From Actinacidiphila oryziradicis (GTDB lineage: Bacteria > Actinomycetota > Actinomycetes > Streptomycetales > Streptomycetaceae): a stretch of 64,000 nucleotides of DNA. Where the stretch lies: positions 62,001-126,000 of the forward strand of contig NZ_SUMC01000016.1 in NCBI RefSeq assembly GCF_005047355.1, written 5' to 3'. The position numbers and the translations under genes are program-made. The notes below the pieces were generated by a model, which had not been told where the DNA came from, ran no database searches, and was given only the letters and a program-made list of their open reading frames with translations. Positions 6,966 to 16,304 of this stretch are shown here, in pieces (the first letter of the stretch is position 1; every line of letters begins with the position of its first letter).

Positions 6966-9711
6966 AGACGGCGACCGTGCGGCCGGGGACGGTGAAGGTA
7001 CCCGAACCCGGATCGTACGAGGACCGCCTGACCGTGCCGTCCGAGCCGTGCGCCTGGACCGGGTGCAGGGCGTAGGACGTGCCGGCCAGAGCTGTGATCC
7101 GCTGGTCCTGGGTACCGGGGGTGGCGTTGAAGACGATGACGAGCCTGCCGAGCTCCATCGTGATGACACCGGGGGTCTCGTCCTTGCCCGAGAGCGGGAA
7201 GGAGAGCACCGACTGGACCGCGTCCGCCGTGGCCAGCCCGAAGACCGGTTCCATGGAGCGGATCTTGAGCAGGTCCTGGTAGGCGGAGGTGGCCGCCTGG
7301 ATCTGCGCGCAGCCGGGCTGCAGGGCGGTGAGCCCGAGCAGGGGCTTGGCATAGGGCCACTTGGACTCGTTGTCCGCCGCCGGGGGCAGGCCGCGGCCGA
7401 ATCCGTTGCCGTCTGCGCAGTCCCAGTGGATGGCGTTGAACCAGTCGCCGGAGTCGAAGGAGTTGCGGTCCAGGGACTTGGATCGGAGCAGGTCGCTGCC
7501 TGCCTGGTAGAGCGCCGGGCCCTGGGAGAGGGCGGCGGTGGCCTCGGCCAGGACCTGCATACGGGCGCGGTCGGAGGATGAGGTGGCGGACGGGAGCTTG
7601 TAGGCGAGGGCGTCGTAGAGGGACTCGTTGTCGTGGGCGTCCACATACGCCACCGCATCGCCCGGGGCTGCCGCGTATCCGGCGGGGGCGCCGCCGTAGT
7701 CGACCTCGGAGCCCTTGACCTGTTTGCCGTCGCTGTCGGTGAAGACGTAACGGCTCAGATTGCCGGTCAGCCCGACTTTGATGAGGTCCTGGTAGTGCAG
7801 GAGGCGGGCCTTCTGCTCGGCGGCCGTGCCGTTGGCGGCGGAGCCGTTGGGGTCGGTGTAGAGGCCGGAGGCGAAGCCCTGGACGCCCGGGTCGGAGTCG
7901 AAGGGGCTGCCGCCCCGGACGGCGTCGCGGGCACGGTCGGAGAAGGTGGCGATGCCGGTGCCGGCCATGTTGGCCTGGGTGGCCTGGACGAAGCGGGCGT
8001 CGTTGGCGACTTCGCCGAAGTTCCAGCCCTCACCATAGAGGATGATCTTCTTGCCGTCGACGCCGTCCTTGGCGGGGGTGAGGGCGTCCAGGGCCTTTCG
8101 GACGGCAAGGATGTTCGCCTTGGGGTGGTGTCCCATGAGGTCGAAGCGGAAGCCGTCGACCTTGTACTCCTTGGCCCAGGTGACGACGGAGTCGACGACG
8201 AGCTTGCCCATCATGGCGTTCTCGGGGGCGGTGTTGGCACAGCAGGTGGAGTTGGCGACCGAGCCGTCGGCCAGCAGCCGCTGGTAGTAGCCGGGCACGA
8301 TCTGGTCCAGGACGGAGTTGCCGTCCTCACCGGAGGCGGCGGTGTGGTTGTAGACGACGTCCATGACCACGCGCAGACCGGAGTTGTTGAGGCTCTGCAC
8401 CATTCTGCGGAATTCGACGGTACGCCTGGTGCCGTCCGGATCGGTCGAGTACGAACCCTCCGGGACGGTGTAGTGAAGTGGGTCGTAGCCCCAGTTGTAC
8501 GCGTCCTTGGCGGCGGACGCGGTCACGCAGGCCTGCTGCTGATCGGAGTCTGCGGCGTAGGAGGAGAGGTCGCAGCCAGGCGTGGCCTGGTCGGCGGTCT
8601 TCTCGGGGACGGTGGCGAAGTCGAAGGCCGGGAGGAGGTGGACGTAGCTGATCCCGGCCTTGGCCAGGGCCCGCAGGTGCTTCGAACCGGCGGAGGCGGT
8701 GTCGGTGAAGGCGGTGTACTTGCCTCGGTCGGCGGCGGGGACGGTGGTGTCCTCGGCGGAGAAGTCCCGTATGTGGAGCTCTTGTATCTGGGCCCTGTTG
8801 AGGGCGACGGCCTTGGGCTTGGGCTGGGTCTGCCAGTCCTTCGGGGCGAGCTTCGGATCGTCGAGGTCGACGATCAGGCTGCGGGCCGAGTCCGCCGTCA
8901 GGGCGACCGAGTACGGATCGGTGACTTTGTTGGTGACCACCTTCTGGACGCTGGGGGCCCAGACCTTGACGACGTAACGGTAGGGCTTGCCCGTCCAGCT
9001 CTTCTCGCCGGTCACGCTCCAGACGCCGCTGGCGGCGTCGCGGGTGAGCGGGACGGTGGTGCCGTCCAGGTCCAGGGCGACGGACTGGGCAGTGGGTGCC
9101 CAGAGCGAGAGGGTGGGCGTGCCGTGTGTGAAGACCGCGCCGAGCCGCGCCTTGCCGGCCCTGGCCGCGTACAGGTCGTCCAGGACGCCCTGGGTCTGTA
9201 CGCCGGTGGCGGCGAGGAGGGTGCCGTCCGCGAGCCGCTGGGTGGCGATGATCTGGCCGGTGAGGGCAGCGCGGACCCGGTCGCGGTCGCGGGGGTCGAC
9301 GGTGAAGGCCGGGTAGTCCTTGAGCTGCGGGTACTTGGCCTTCTGGGCGTCGGTGAGCCGGGTCCGCTCCAGCCGCAGCCAGTGATCTTCGCGGCTGAGG
9401 GCACCGTCCTTGACTGTGATGCCGCCGTCGGGAGCGTAGACGAGCCGGTAGCCGGCGGCAGCGGTCGCGCTGGTGTCCCAGGCGACGGTGTCCTTGTCGA
9501 TCCACTGGGCCGTCGAGGCCGAGAGGTCCAAGTCGGCGGAGGAGCCGGAGGCTTGCGTGGCGTCCGACTGCGGCGCCGGCCTTGCTACCCCCGAGGCGGC
9601 GACGGGCTGCACAAAGGCGGCGGCCAGCACGAAAACGACGGCCGCGGCGGCACGTCTGCCGCTGCCGCGCACACGCGCCGCTGAGGCGGGATGTCTGAAC
9701 TCCAGGGCCAC
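6952..9711 (-). CDS. pulA: Secreted pullulanase-type alpha-1,6-glucosidase (GH13)
   Basis: The protein has 919 residues from GTG 9711, chosen for the AAGGAG site just upstream; the frame is open further upstream, but that part is arginine-rich and non-coding in style. A signal peptide (AAAAVVFVLAAAFVQPVAAS) comes first. It is followed by an N-terminal pullulanase module, a CBM48-like domain (LSLWAPTAQSVALDLDG) and a GH13 barrel. Catalytic residues are visible: nucleophile Asp near 522 in GFRFDLMGHH, acid/base Glu near 560 in YGEGWNFG and the Asp of VDAHDNES near 690. It should debranch pullulan or starch outside the cell. The divergent neighbour is malE, consistent with joint control by MalR. 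Confidence 0.93.
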   Translation of the reverse strand: MALEFRHPASAARVRGSGRRAAAAVVFVLAAAFVQPVAASGVARPAPQSDATQASGSSADLDLSASTAQWIDKDTVAWDTSATAAAGYRLVYAPDGGITVKDGALSREDHWLRLERTRLTDAQKAKYPQLKDYPAFTVDPRDRDRVRAALTGQIIATQRLADGTLLAATGVQTQGVLDDLYAARAGKARLGAVFTHGTPTLSLWAPTAQSVALDLDGTTVPLTRDAASGVWSVTGEKSWTGKPYRYVVKVWAPSVQKVVTNKVTDPYSVALTADSARSLIVDLDDPKLAPKDWQTQPKPKAVALNRAQIQELHIRDFSAEDTTVPAADRGKYTAFTDTASAGSKHLRALAKAGISYVHLLPAFDFATVPEKTADQATPGCDLSSYAADSDQQQACVTASAAKDAYNWGYDPLHYTVPEGSYSTDPDGTRRTVEFRRMVQSLNNSGLRVVMDVVYNHTAASGEDGNSVLDQIVPGYYQRLLADGSVANSTCCANTAPENAMMGKLVVDSVVTWAKEYKVDGFRFDLMGHHPKANILAVRKALDALTPAKDGVDGKKIILYGEGWNFGEVANDARFVQATQANMAGTGIATFSDRARDAVRGGSPFDSDPGVQGFASGLYTDPNGSAANGTAAEQKARLLHYQDLIKVGLTGNLSRYVFTDSDGKQVKGSEVDYGGAPAGYAAAPGDAVAYVDAHDNESLYDALAYKLPSATSSSDRARMQVLAEATAALSQGPALYQAGSDLLRSKSLDRNSFDSGDWFNAIHWDCADGNGFGRGLPPAADNESKWPYAKPLLGLTALQPGCAQIQAATSAYQDLLKIRSMEPVFGLATADAVQSVLSFPLSGKDETPGVITMELGRLVIVFNATPGTQDQRITALAGTSYALHPVQAHGSDGTVRRSSYDPGSGTFTVPGRTVAVFRAN

Positions 9712-9829
9712 GGGCGGTTCTCCTTGAAAGAAAGAAGGCCTCGCGCCCGGTACCCACGCGCATGAGCCGGGAGCCGCCCGGCGACGGTGCCGGGCGTGAG
9801 CCGGACCGTACCGCTCGCTGGACGCCGAC

Positions 9830-9844
9830 TGCAAGAGTCTTGCA
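9830..9844. promoter_or_regulatory. Putative MalR operator 1
   Basis: TGCAAGAGTCTTGCA is a perfect 15-base palindrome, 119 bases upstream of the pulA start. LacI-family MalR of streptomycetes is known to bind TTGCA/CTTGCAG-type motifs around the mal genes, so this is a good candidate operator (inference from motif and context). Confidence 0.65.
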
Positions 9845-9998
9845 ACCAGCAGCAAGAACTTCCAGGATGTGTCTCTGCCCGGGCGGCCGGACCGGCCGGA
9901 AGTCGTCCTCTGCGCAAGCCAAACACCCGCACGACAGATCCCGGTAACGAGAATGTCACACTGGGCGGTTCTTCGAGAAAGTTCATTGCAACATCTTT

Positions 9999-10012
9999 CG
10001 CAAGGTCTTGCG
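9999..10012. promoter_or_regulatory. Putative MalR operator 2
   Basis: CGCAAG-GT-CTTGCG is an inverted repeat with 6-base arms. It lies 104 bases upstream of the malE start and shares the GCAAG/CTTGC halves of operator 1. It is a likely site of maltose-responsive repression of malEFG. Confidence 0.6.
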
Positions 10013-10115
10013 TCACTGTTACGTTCCTGCCCAGCCCGGCGGCCGTCAACAGGGACAGGCGGCACCCGAGGTCCTCCCAAGGGGGGTCCGGGCACCCACC
10101 ACCCAAGGAGTTCAT

Positions 10116-11408
10116 ATGCGACGAGGCATATCGATCGCCGCCGCGGTCACCGCTATCGCCCTCGGCGCCACCGCCTGCGGCGGCAGCCACAGCGGCAGCG
10201 GCACCAGCAGCAAGCCGAAGAGCGCCGGCGACATCTCCGGGACCATCACGTACTGGGACACCTCCGACGCCAGCACCGAGGCTCCCACCTACAAGGCCCT
10301 GATCAAGAAGTTCGAGGCCAAGTACCCGAAGATCAAGGTCAACTACCAGAACGTCGACTTCGGCAGCGTCGAGCAGAAGTTCAAGTCGGCGGCGAAGACG
10401 GGCAAGGGCGCTCCCGACGTCATCCGGACCGACGTGGGCCTGATCCCCGAGTACGCGTCACTGCACTACATCGCCCCGCTGGACGGCACCGCCGCTCTGC
10501 AGGACACATCGGACTTCACCCAGGGTCCGCTCAACACGACCAAGTACGAGGGCAAGACCTACGGCGTCCCGTCGGTCACCGACACCCTGGGTCTGCTCTA
10601 CAACAAGGCGCTCTTCAAGAAGGCCGGCATCACCGCCCCGCCCACCACCTGGGACGAGTTCATCGCCGACTCGAAGAAGATCAAGGCGAAGACCGGCGTC
10701 CCGGGCACCTATGTCAACCCGGACACCTACTTCCTGATGCCGCTGCTCTTCGGTGAGGGCGCCGATTTGGCCGACCCCGCCACCAAGAAGATCACCATCA
10801 ATGACGCGGCCGCGGTCAAGGCGGTCACCACCGCCAAGAAGATCTACGACACCTCCTCGGCGAAGGTGGACTTCGCCAGCAGTTACGACAACATGCAGAC
10901 GACCTTCAAGGACGGCAAGGTCGCCATGCTGATCCAGGGCCCCTGGTCGGTCAGCGACGACATCACCGGCTCCGCCTTCAAGGGCAACGAGGCCAACCTC
11001 GGCTACGCGGCCGTCCCGGCCGGCAGCACCGGAAAGGCCCAGTCCCCCACCGGCGGCCATGACCTCACCGTCTACCAGGGCTCGGCCAATCTCCCCGCCA
11101 GCTACCTGCTCGCCGCCTTCATGACCAACTCCGCGAGCCAGCAGACCATCGCCAAGGAGACCGGCACCCTGCCGACCCGTACCTCCGCCTACACCCCCGA
11201 GGTCACCACGGACAACAAGATCGCGGGCTTTAAATCGATCATGGACACCGCGCGCCCCCGGGTGGCCCTGCCCCAGGTCGGCAGCCTCTTCGTGCCGCTC
11301 CAGCAGCAGTACGTGAAGATCCTCCAGGGCGATGTCTCGGTCCAGGCCGGACTGGACGCAGCCGCCAAGCAGTTCGCGCAACTGCTCCCCGGCTACTCCA
11401 TCGGGTAA
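10116..11408 (+). CDS. malE: Maltose/maltodextrin-binding lipoprotein
   Basis: The protein has 430 residues from ATG 10116, with AAGGAG six bases upstream. It is a lipoprotein: signal MRRGISIAAAVTAIALGATA with the lipid-modified Cys at about 21. The mature protein is a family-1 extracellular solute-binding protein, with TITYWDTSDAS at the start, GKTYGVPSVTDTLGLLYNKALFKKAG in the middle and LIQGPWS near residue 270. It should deliver maltose or maltodextrins to MalFG. No ATPase gene is present; streptomycetes use the shared MsiK ATPase for such systems (established). A GH13 glucosidase and MalR downstream support the substrate call. Confidence 0.92.
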   Translation: MRRGISIAAAVTAIALGATACGGSHSGSGTSSKPKSAGDISGTITYWDTSDASTEAPTYKALIKKFEAKYPKIKVNYQNVDFGSVEQKFKSAAKTGKGAPDVIRTDVGLIPEYASLHYIAPLDGTAALQDTSDFTQGPLNTTKYEGKTYGVPSVTDTLGLLYNKALFKKAGITAPPTTWDEFIADSKKIKAKTGVPGTYVNPDTYFLMPLLFGEGADLADPATKKITINDAAAVKAVTTAKKIYDTSSAKVDFASSYDNMQTTFKDGKVAMLIQGPWSVSDDITGSAFKGNEANLGYAAVPAGSTGKAQSPTGGHDLTVYQGSANLPASYLLAAFMTNSASQQTIAKETGTLPTRTSAYTPEVTTDNKIAGFKSIMDTARPRVALPQVGSLFVPLQQQYVKILQGDVSVQAGLDAAAKQFAQLLPGYSIG

Positions 11409-11539
11409 GGGCCGCGCGCCAACCACCGACCCCCGGTCCGGGCGGCCGGGACTCGAGATGGTTCGAGTCCACGCGCCCGGCTGCCCGGACCGGGCACCAC
11501 ATGACCGCCGACAGCCGCTTCCGAGAGAGCCGATGAGCG

Positions 11540-12514
11540 ATGACCACCGCAGCCATAGACAAGCAACCGCGACCGCGGCCCCGTCTCCTGACGTCGGTCA
11601 AGCGGTCCTGGGACAAGCACTGGTACGCCTGGGCCATGGTCGCCCCGGTGGTCATCGTGCTCGCAGTGCTCGTGCTCTACCCGTTGGGCTACGGCTTCTA
11701 CCTGTCGCTCACCAACGCCAACGAGGCAAATGTCGCCCGTGACATCGGCGCCTTCCACGCCCCGGCCACCTACCACCTCGTCGGCCTGGACAACTACTGG
11801 AACGTCGTCTCCGGCGCCGACGGCGACTTCTACCCCCGTCTCACCTGGACCGTCGTCTGGACCTTCTGCTGCGTGGCCTTCCAGGTCGGCATAGGCATGG
11901 GGCTGGCGCTGCTGCTCAACCGCGAGGTGCGCTTCCGGCTGCTCTACCGCACTTTGCTGATCCTCCCCTGGGCGGTCCCGGCCTTCGTCGGCGTCTTCGC
12001 CTGGCGGCTGATGCTCAACTCCCAGTTCGGCGTCTTCAACGACATCATCACCAGCGTCGGCCTCCCCGCCCAGAACTGGCTCGCCACCCCGCTCGCCCAG
12101 AAAGTCGCCGTCATCATGGTGAATGTCTGGATCGGCGTACCCTTCAATATGGTCGCGCTGCTCGGTGGACTCCAGTCCATTCCCAAGGAGCTGTACGAGG
12201 CTGCCGAGATGGACGGCGCGTCCCCCTGGCAGCGGTTCGTGAACGTAACCCTCCCGGGGCTGCGCCCGGTCACCAACACGGTGATCCTGCTCGGCTGCAT
12301 CTGGACCTTCAACATGTTCGCGGTCATCTATCTGCTGCTCGGCAACAACACCACCGGCGAGACCGACATCCTGGTGACCTATGCCTTCCGCAAGGCCTTT
12401 ACCGGGATATCCGACTACGCCGGCGCGTCGACCTACGGCATCGTCATCCTGGCCCTCTTGCTGGCCTTCTCGACCTTCTACCGCCGTCGCACCCTGAAGA
12501 CCGAGCAGGCGTAA
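11540..12514 (+). CDS. malF: Maltose ABC transporter permease MalF
   Basis: The protein has 324 residues with about six transmembrane segments. The first (WAMVAPVVIVLAVLVLYPLG) follows a basic cytoplasmic N-terminus. The EAA loop that contacts the ATPase is ELYEAAEMDGASPWQRF near 215-235, followed by the expected LPGLRP. It lies 131 bases after malE and 12 bases before malG in one operon. It forms the inner-membrane channel with MalG. Confidence 0.93.
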   Translation: MTTAAIDKQPRPRPRLLTSVKRSWDKHWYAWAMVAPVVIVLAVLVLYPLGYGFYLSLTNANEANVARDIGAFHAPATYHLVGLDNYWNVVSGADGDFYPRLTWTVVWTFCCVAFQVGIGMGLALLLNREVRFRLLYRTLLILPWAVPAFVGVFAWRLMLNSQFGVFNDIITSVGLPAQNWLATPLAQKVAVIMVNVWIGVPFNMVALLGGLQSIPKELYEAAEMDGASPWQRFVNVTLPGLRPVTNTVILLGCIWTFNMFAVIYLLLGNNTTGETDILVTYAFRKAFTGISDYAGASTYGIVILALLLAFSTFYRRRTLKTEQA

Positions 12515-12526
12515 GGAGCCCGCGTC

Positions 12527-13441
12527 ATGACCGCAGCGACCCACTCCGGCGCCCCCACGACCAGCGCCCTCGCCCGCGACACCGCCCTCACCTCCGCCGC
12601 CGTACGCCCCCACCGCCGCGGCGGGCGCAGCCGGGGCGCCTCCGTCGCCCTGCATGCCACGCTCATAGCCGCCAGCGTCATAGCGGCCTTCCCGGTACTG
12701 TGGATCCTGTTCATCTCGCTTGGCCCGAGGACCGCCTGGCAGGACCCGGGCGCGGTCCTGCGGAGCCTGAGCCTGGACAACTACGTCAAGGTCGTCACCG
12801 ACACCGACTTCCCCAAGTGGTTCGGCAACACGGTGATCGTCGCGGCCGGCACCACCCTGCTCGGTGTGTTCCTCGCCTCGACCGCCGGCTACGCCGTCTC
12901 GCGGATGAAGTTCCCCGGCTCCAAGCAGCTGATGTGGAGCTTCCTGGTCACCCAGATGTTCCCGATGGCCGTACTGATCGTGCCGCTGTACGAGCTGCTC
13001 GCCCGCTTCGGCCTGATCGACAACTACCTGGGCCTGATCCTCACCTACGCCACCACCGCCGTCCCCTTCTGCGCCTGGATGCTCAAGGGATACTTCGACA
13101 CCATCCCGCACGAGATCGACGAGGCGGGCCGGGTCGACGGCCTCACCCCCTTCGGCACCTTCTGGCGGCTGGTCATCCCGCTCGCCCGGCCGGGCCTGGC
13201 CGTGACCGCCTTCTACAGCTTTCTCACCGCCTGGGGCGAAGTCGCCTACGCGTCCCAGTTCATGGGCGCCGACCATTACACCCTGGCGGTGGGTATCCGT
13301 ACCTTCGCCTCCGACCAGCGCGCAGACTGGGCCATGATGACCGCCGCCTCAGTGATCATCCTGATCCCGGCGACCCTGGTCTTCCTGCTGGTCCAACGCC
13401 ATCTCGTCTCCGGCCTCACCGCCGGCGGAACGAAGTCCTGA
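12527..13441 (+). CDS. malG: Maltose ABC transporter permease MalG
   Basis: The protein has 304 residues. It has a polar, Ala/Thr-rich N-terminus and then six membrane segments beginning LIAASVIAAFPVLWILFISL. The EAA loop reads EIDEAGRVDGLTPFGTFWRL, followed by VIPLARPG. The start has a good AAGGAG site within the 12-base gap after malF, so the two genes are probably translated in step. It is the second half of the maltose permease. Confidence 0.93.
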   Translation: MTAATHSGAPTTSALARDTALTSAAVRPHRRGGRSRGASVALHATLIAASVIAAFPVLWILFISLGPRTAWQDPGAVLRSLSLDNYVKVVTDTDFPKWFGNTVIVAAGTTLLGVFLASTAGYAVSRMKFPGSKQLMWSFLVTQMFPMAVLIVPLYELLARFGLIDNYLGLILTYATTAVPFCAWMLKGYFDTIPHEIDEAGRVDGLTPFGTFWRLVIPLARPGLAVTAFYSFLTAWGEVAYASQFMGADHYTLAVGIRTFASDQRADWAMMTAASVIILIPATLVFLLVQRHLVSGLTAGGTKS

Positions 13442-13512
13442 CACTCGTTTCGTACTTCCACAGTTCCGCCAAGAACGCCAACCGTCGTTCCCCCGCACAC
13501 CAAAGGGAATCC

Positions 13513-15195
13513 ATGAGCCAGCACCTCGCCGATGCGCCCGGCAGCACCCTTTCTTCTGCTGCATCCTCCGCAGTCGCCGCCGGCCGCAAAGGGTGGTGGC
13601 GCGACGCGGTGATCTACCAGGTCTATCCGCGCAGCTTCGCCGACGGCAACGGCGACGGCATGGGCGACCTCCCCGGCATCCGCGCCCGGCTGCCGTACCT
13701 CAAGCAACTGGGCGTCGACGCCGTCTGGCTCTCCCCCTTCTACGCGTCCCCGCAGGCCGACGCCGGCTACGACGTTACCGACTACTGCGCCGTCGACCCG
13801 ATGTTCGGCACCCTCACGGACGCCGACGACCTGGTGCGCGACGCACACGCCCTCAATCTGCGGGTCATCGTCGACCTCGTTCCGAACCACTGCTCCGACC
13901 AGCACGAATGGTTCAAGCAGGCGCTCCGCGAGGGCCCCGGCTCGCCGCTGCGGGAACGCTTCCACTTCCGGCCGGGCAAGGGCGAGCACGGCGAACTGCC
14001 GCCCAACGACTGGGAGTCGATCTTCGGCGGCCCGGCCTGGACCCGTACCACCAATGCCGACGGCACCCCCGGCGACTGGTACCTGCACCTCTTCGCCGCC
14101 GAGCAGCCCGACTTCAACTGGGACCATCCCGCCGTCCACGACGAGTTCCGGTCGATTCTCCGCTTCTGGCTCGACCTCGGCATCGACGGCTTCCGTATCG
14201 ATGTCGCCCATGGCCTGGTGAAGGCCGCGGGCCTGCCCGACATCGGCTACTCCGGCCAGGTCAAGCTGCTCGGCACCGAGGCGATGCCGTACTTCGACCA
14301 GGACGGCGTGCACGAGATCTACCGCAGCTGGCGCAAGATCCTCGACGAGTACGAGGGCGAACGCATCGCCGTCGCCGAGGCCTGGACCCCGACCGTCGAG
14401 CGCAGCGCCCTGTATCTGCGCCCCGACGAGCTGCACCAGGCCTTCAACTTCGAGTACCTGACCACCGGTTGGGACGCCACCGAGCTGCGTGCCGTCATCG
14501 ACCGGTCGCTGACGGCCATGGACGCGGTGGGCGCCCCGGCGACCTGGGTGCTGTCCAACCACGATGTCGTACGGCACACCACCCGCCTGGCGGCCGGGGC
14601 CGAGGAGCGCGGACTGCGCCGTGGCCGGGCCGCGACGCTGCTGATGCTGGCGCTGCCGGGGTCCGCTTACCTGTACCAGGGCGAGGAGCTGGGCCTGCCG
14701 GAGGTGGTGGACCTGCCGGCCGAGGTGCGCCAGGATCCGGCGTTCTTCCGCAACTCCGGCCAGGACGGCACCCGGGACGGCTGCCGGGTGCCGATTCCAT
14801 GGGCCGGCGACAGCGCCCCGTACGGTTTCGGCCCGGTGGAAGGCGGCCCCAGCTGGCTGCCGCAGCCGGCGGAGTGGGCGGGGCTGAGCATCGAGGCGCA
14901 GGACGGGGATCCCACCTCGACGCTGGAGTTCTACCGCAGCGCGCTGGCCGTGCGCCATGAGCACCCCGCCCTCGGCGCGGGCCGCACGGTGACCTGGCTG
15001 GAGGCGCCCGAAGGGGTGCTGGCGTTCCGCCGCGACAGCGAACACGGCACCTTTGTCTGCACCGTGAACCTCACCGCCCTGCCGGTCTCCGTGCCGGCCC
15101 CGGGCCGTCCGCTGCTCGCCAGCGCCGACTTCGAAGCCGGCGAGGGCGAGAGCGTTGTACTCCCCGGCGACACCACCGTCTGGTGGGCAGTCTGA
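13513..15195 (+). CDS. aglA: Alpha-glucosidase, GH13 family
   Basis: The protein has 560 residues from ATG 13513; the same frame is open much further upstream across malG but is non-coding there. WWRDAVIYQVYPRSFAD opens the catalytic barrel. The nucleophile is Asp230 in GFRIDVAHG, the acid/base is Glu289 in VAEAW, and the transition-state stabiliser is Asp351 in SNHD. There is no signal peptide, so it should act in the cytoplasm on maltose or maltodextrin imported by MalEFG. It lies 71 bases after malG and directly before malR. Confidence 0.92.
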   Translation: MSQHLADAPGSTLSSAASSAVAAGRKGWWRDAVIYQVYPRSFADGNGDGMGDLPGIRARLPYLKQLGVDAVWLSPFYASPQADAGYDVTDYCAVDPMFGTLTDADDLVRDAHALNLRVIVDLVPNHCSDQHEWFKQALREGPGSPLRERFHFRPGKGEHGELPPNDWESIFGGPAWTRTTNADGTPGDWYLHLFAAEQPDFNWDHPAVHDEFRSILRFWLDLGIDGFRIDVAHGLVKAAGLPDIGYSGQVKLLGTEAMPYFDQDGVHEIYRSWRKILDEYEGERIAVAEAWTPTVERSALYLRPDELHQAFNFEYLTTGWDATELRAVIDRSLTAMDAVGAPATWVLSNHDVVRHTTRLAAGAEERGLRRGRAATLLMLALPGSAYLYQGEELGLPEVVDLPAEVRQDPAFFRNSGQDGTRDGCRVPIPWAGDSAPYGFGPVEGGPSWLPQPAEWAGLSIEAQDGDPTSTLEFYRSALAVRHEHPALGAGRTVTWLEAPEGVLAFRRDSEHGTFVCTVNLTALPVSVPAPGRPLLASADFEAGEGESVVLPGDTTVWWAV

Positions 15196-15220
15196 CATGC
15201 GACCGGTAGGGTCCAGTCCT

Positions 15221-16267
15221 GTGACCGCAAGGCTTGCCGATATCGCGGGGCAGGCGGGGGTCAGCGAGGCGACCGTCAGCCGGGTGCTCAACGGCAAGCC
15301 CGGGGTCTCCGCGACCACTCGCCAGTCCGTACTGGCCGCGCTCGATCTGCTCGGCTACGAACGGCCGGTACGGCTGCGGCAGCGCAGCGCGGGTCTCGTG
15401 GGACTGATCACGCCGGAGCTGGAAAACCCGATCTTCCCCGCGTTCGCGCAGGTCATAGGGCAGGCGCTGACCCGGCAGGGATACACCCCGGTGCTGGCCA
15501 CCCAGACTCCGGGGGGCTCGACGGAGGACGAGCTGGTCGAGATGCTCGTCGAGCGCGGCGTCGCGGGGATCATTTTCGTCTCCGGCCTGCACGCCGATTC
15601 CACCGCCGACATGGAGCGGTACGAGCGGCTGCACGGGCAGGGCGTGCCATTCGCCCTCATCAATGGATTTTCGGACAAGATCAAAGCACCGTTCATATCT
15701 CCGGACGACCGGGGCGCGATGCGGCTCGCCGTCACCCATCTGGCGGCGCTCGGACACGAGAAGATCGGGCTTGCCGTCGGCCCGAAGCGGTATGTGCCCG
15801 TACTGCGGAAGATAGAAGGTTTCCTCCGCAGCATGGAGGACGTGCTCCACCTGCCGCCCGAACGGGGCGAGGAGCTGATCCGGCACTCCCTCTATACCCT
15901 GGAGGGCGGCCAGGCCGCCGCCACCGGGCTCATCGAGGACGGCTGCACGGCCATAGTCACCGCCTCCGACATGATGGCGCTCGGCGCCATCCGGGCCGCC
16001 CGGGAGCAGGGACTGTCGGTGCCCGGCGATGTCTCGGTGGTCGGCTTCGACGACTCCCCGCTGATCGCCTTCACCGATCCGCCGCTGACCACGATCCGGC
16101 AGCCGGTACCGGCCATGGGCCAGGCCGCCGTGCGGGCCCTGCTGGAGGAGATCGGCGGCACGCCCGCTCCGCACAGCGAATTCGTCTTCCTGCCGGAGCT
16201 CGTCGTGCGTGGTTCGACCGCCGCGGCGGTCTCTGTCCGGGATGGCCAGAATCCGTCAGGGGGCTGA
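15221..16267 (+). CDS. malR: LacI-family repressor of the maltose cluster
   Basis: The protein has 348 residues from GTG 15221; ATG 15197 would add eight residues. The helix-turn-helix is at the extreme N-terminus (ARLADIAGQAGVSEATVSRV), followed by the LacI hinge and a periplasmic-binding-like core (LVGLITPELENPIFPAFAQV to VVGFDDSPLIAFTDPPLTT). It closely resembles MalR/Reg1 of Streptomyces as I remember it. In those species the repressor gene lies beside malE; here it follows aglA. It is predicted to bind the GCAAG/CTTGC elements between pulA and malE. Confidence 0.9.
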   Translation: MTARLADIAGQAGVSEATVSRVLNGKPGVSATTRQSVLAALDLLGYERPVRLRQRSAGLVGLITPELENPIFPAFAQVIGQALTRQGYTPVLATQTPGGSTEDELVEMLVERGVAGIIFVSGLHADSTADMERYERLHGQGVPFALINGFSDKIKAPFISPDDRGAMRLAVTHLAALGHEKIGLAVGPKRYVPVLRKIEGFLRSMEDVLHLPPERGEELIRHSLYTLEGGQAAATGLIEDGCTAIVTASDMMALGAIRAAREQGLSVPGDVSVVGFDDSPLIAFTDPPLTTIRQPVPAMGQAAVRALLEEIGGTPAPHSEFVFLPELVVRGSTAAAVSVRDGQNPSGG

Positions 16268-16304
16268 TCGGACGAGCGGCCCCCATCTGGCAGACTGTCG
16301 CCCC

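Larger units (their letters stand above)
9712..10115. promoter_or_regulatory. Divergent pulA/malE control region
   Basis: These 404 bases hold no gene and separate the outward-facing pulA and malE genes. Two symmetric GCAAG/CTTGC elements (9830-9844 and 9999-10012) and further half-sites such as TTGCAA at 9986 occur in it. The second lies about 104 bases upstream of the malE start. Promoters for both directions must lie here. Confidence 0.7.

Noticed and set aside
7633..9684. A 683-codon plus-strand frame opposite the pullulanase
   Set aside because: Gly/Val-rich shadow. The catalytic GH13 motifs are on the minus strand.
9712..10095. A 128-residue N-terminal extension of pullulanase
   Set aside because: It would remove the signal peptide from the N-terminus and cover the mal/pul operators. 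GTG 9711 has AAGGAG just upstream.
11393..13276. A 627-codon minus-strand frame across malF and malG
   Set aside because: Spans two convincing permease genes and their spacer. The translation is polar and repetitive, with no domain.
12700..13512. An N-terminal extension of the alpha-glucosidase frame through malG
   Set aside because: The extension is Arg/Pro-rich shadow text of malG. GH13 homology and the ribosome site begin at 13513.
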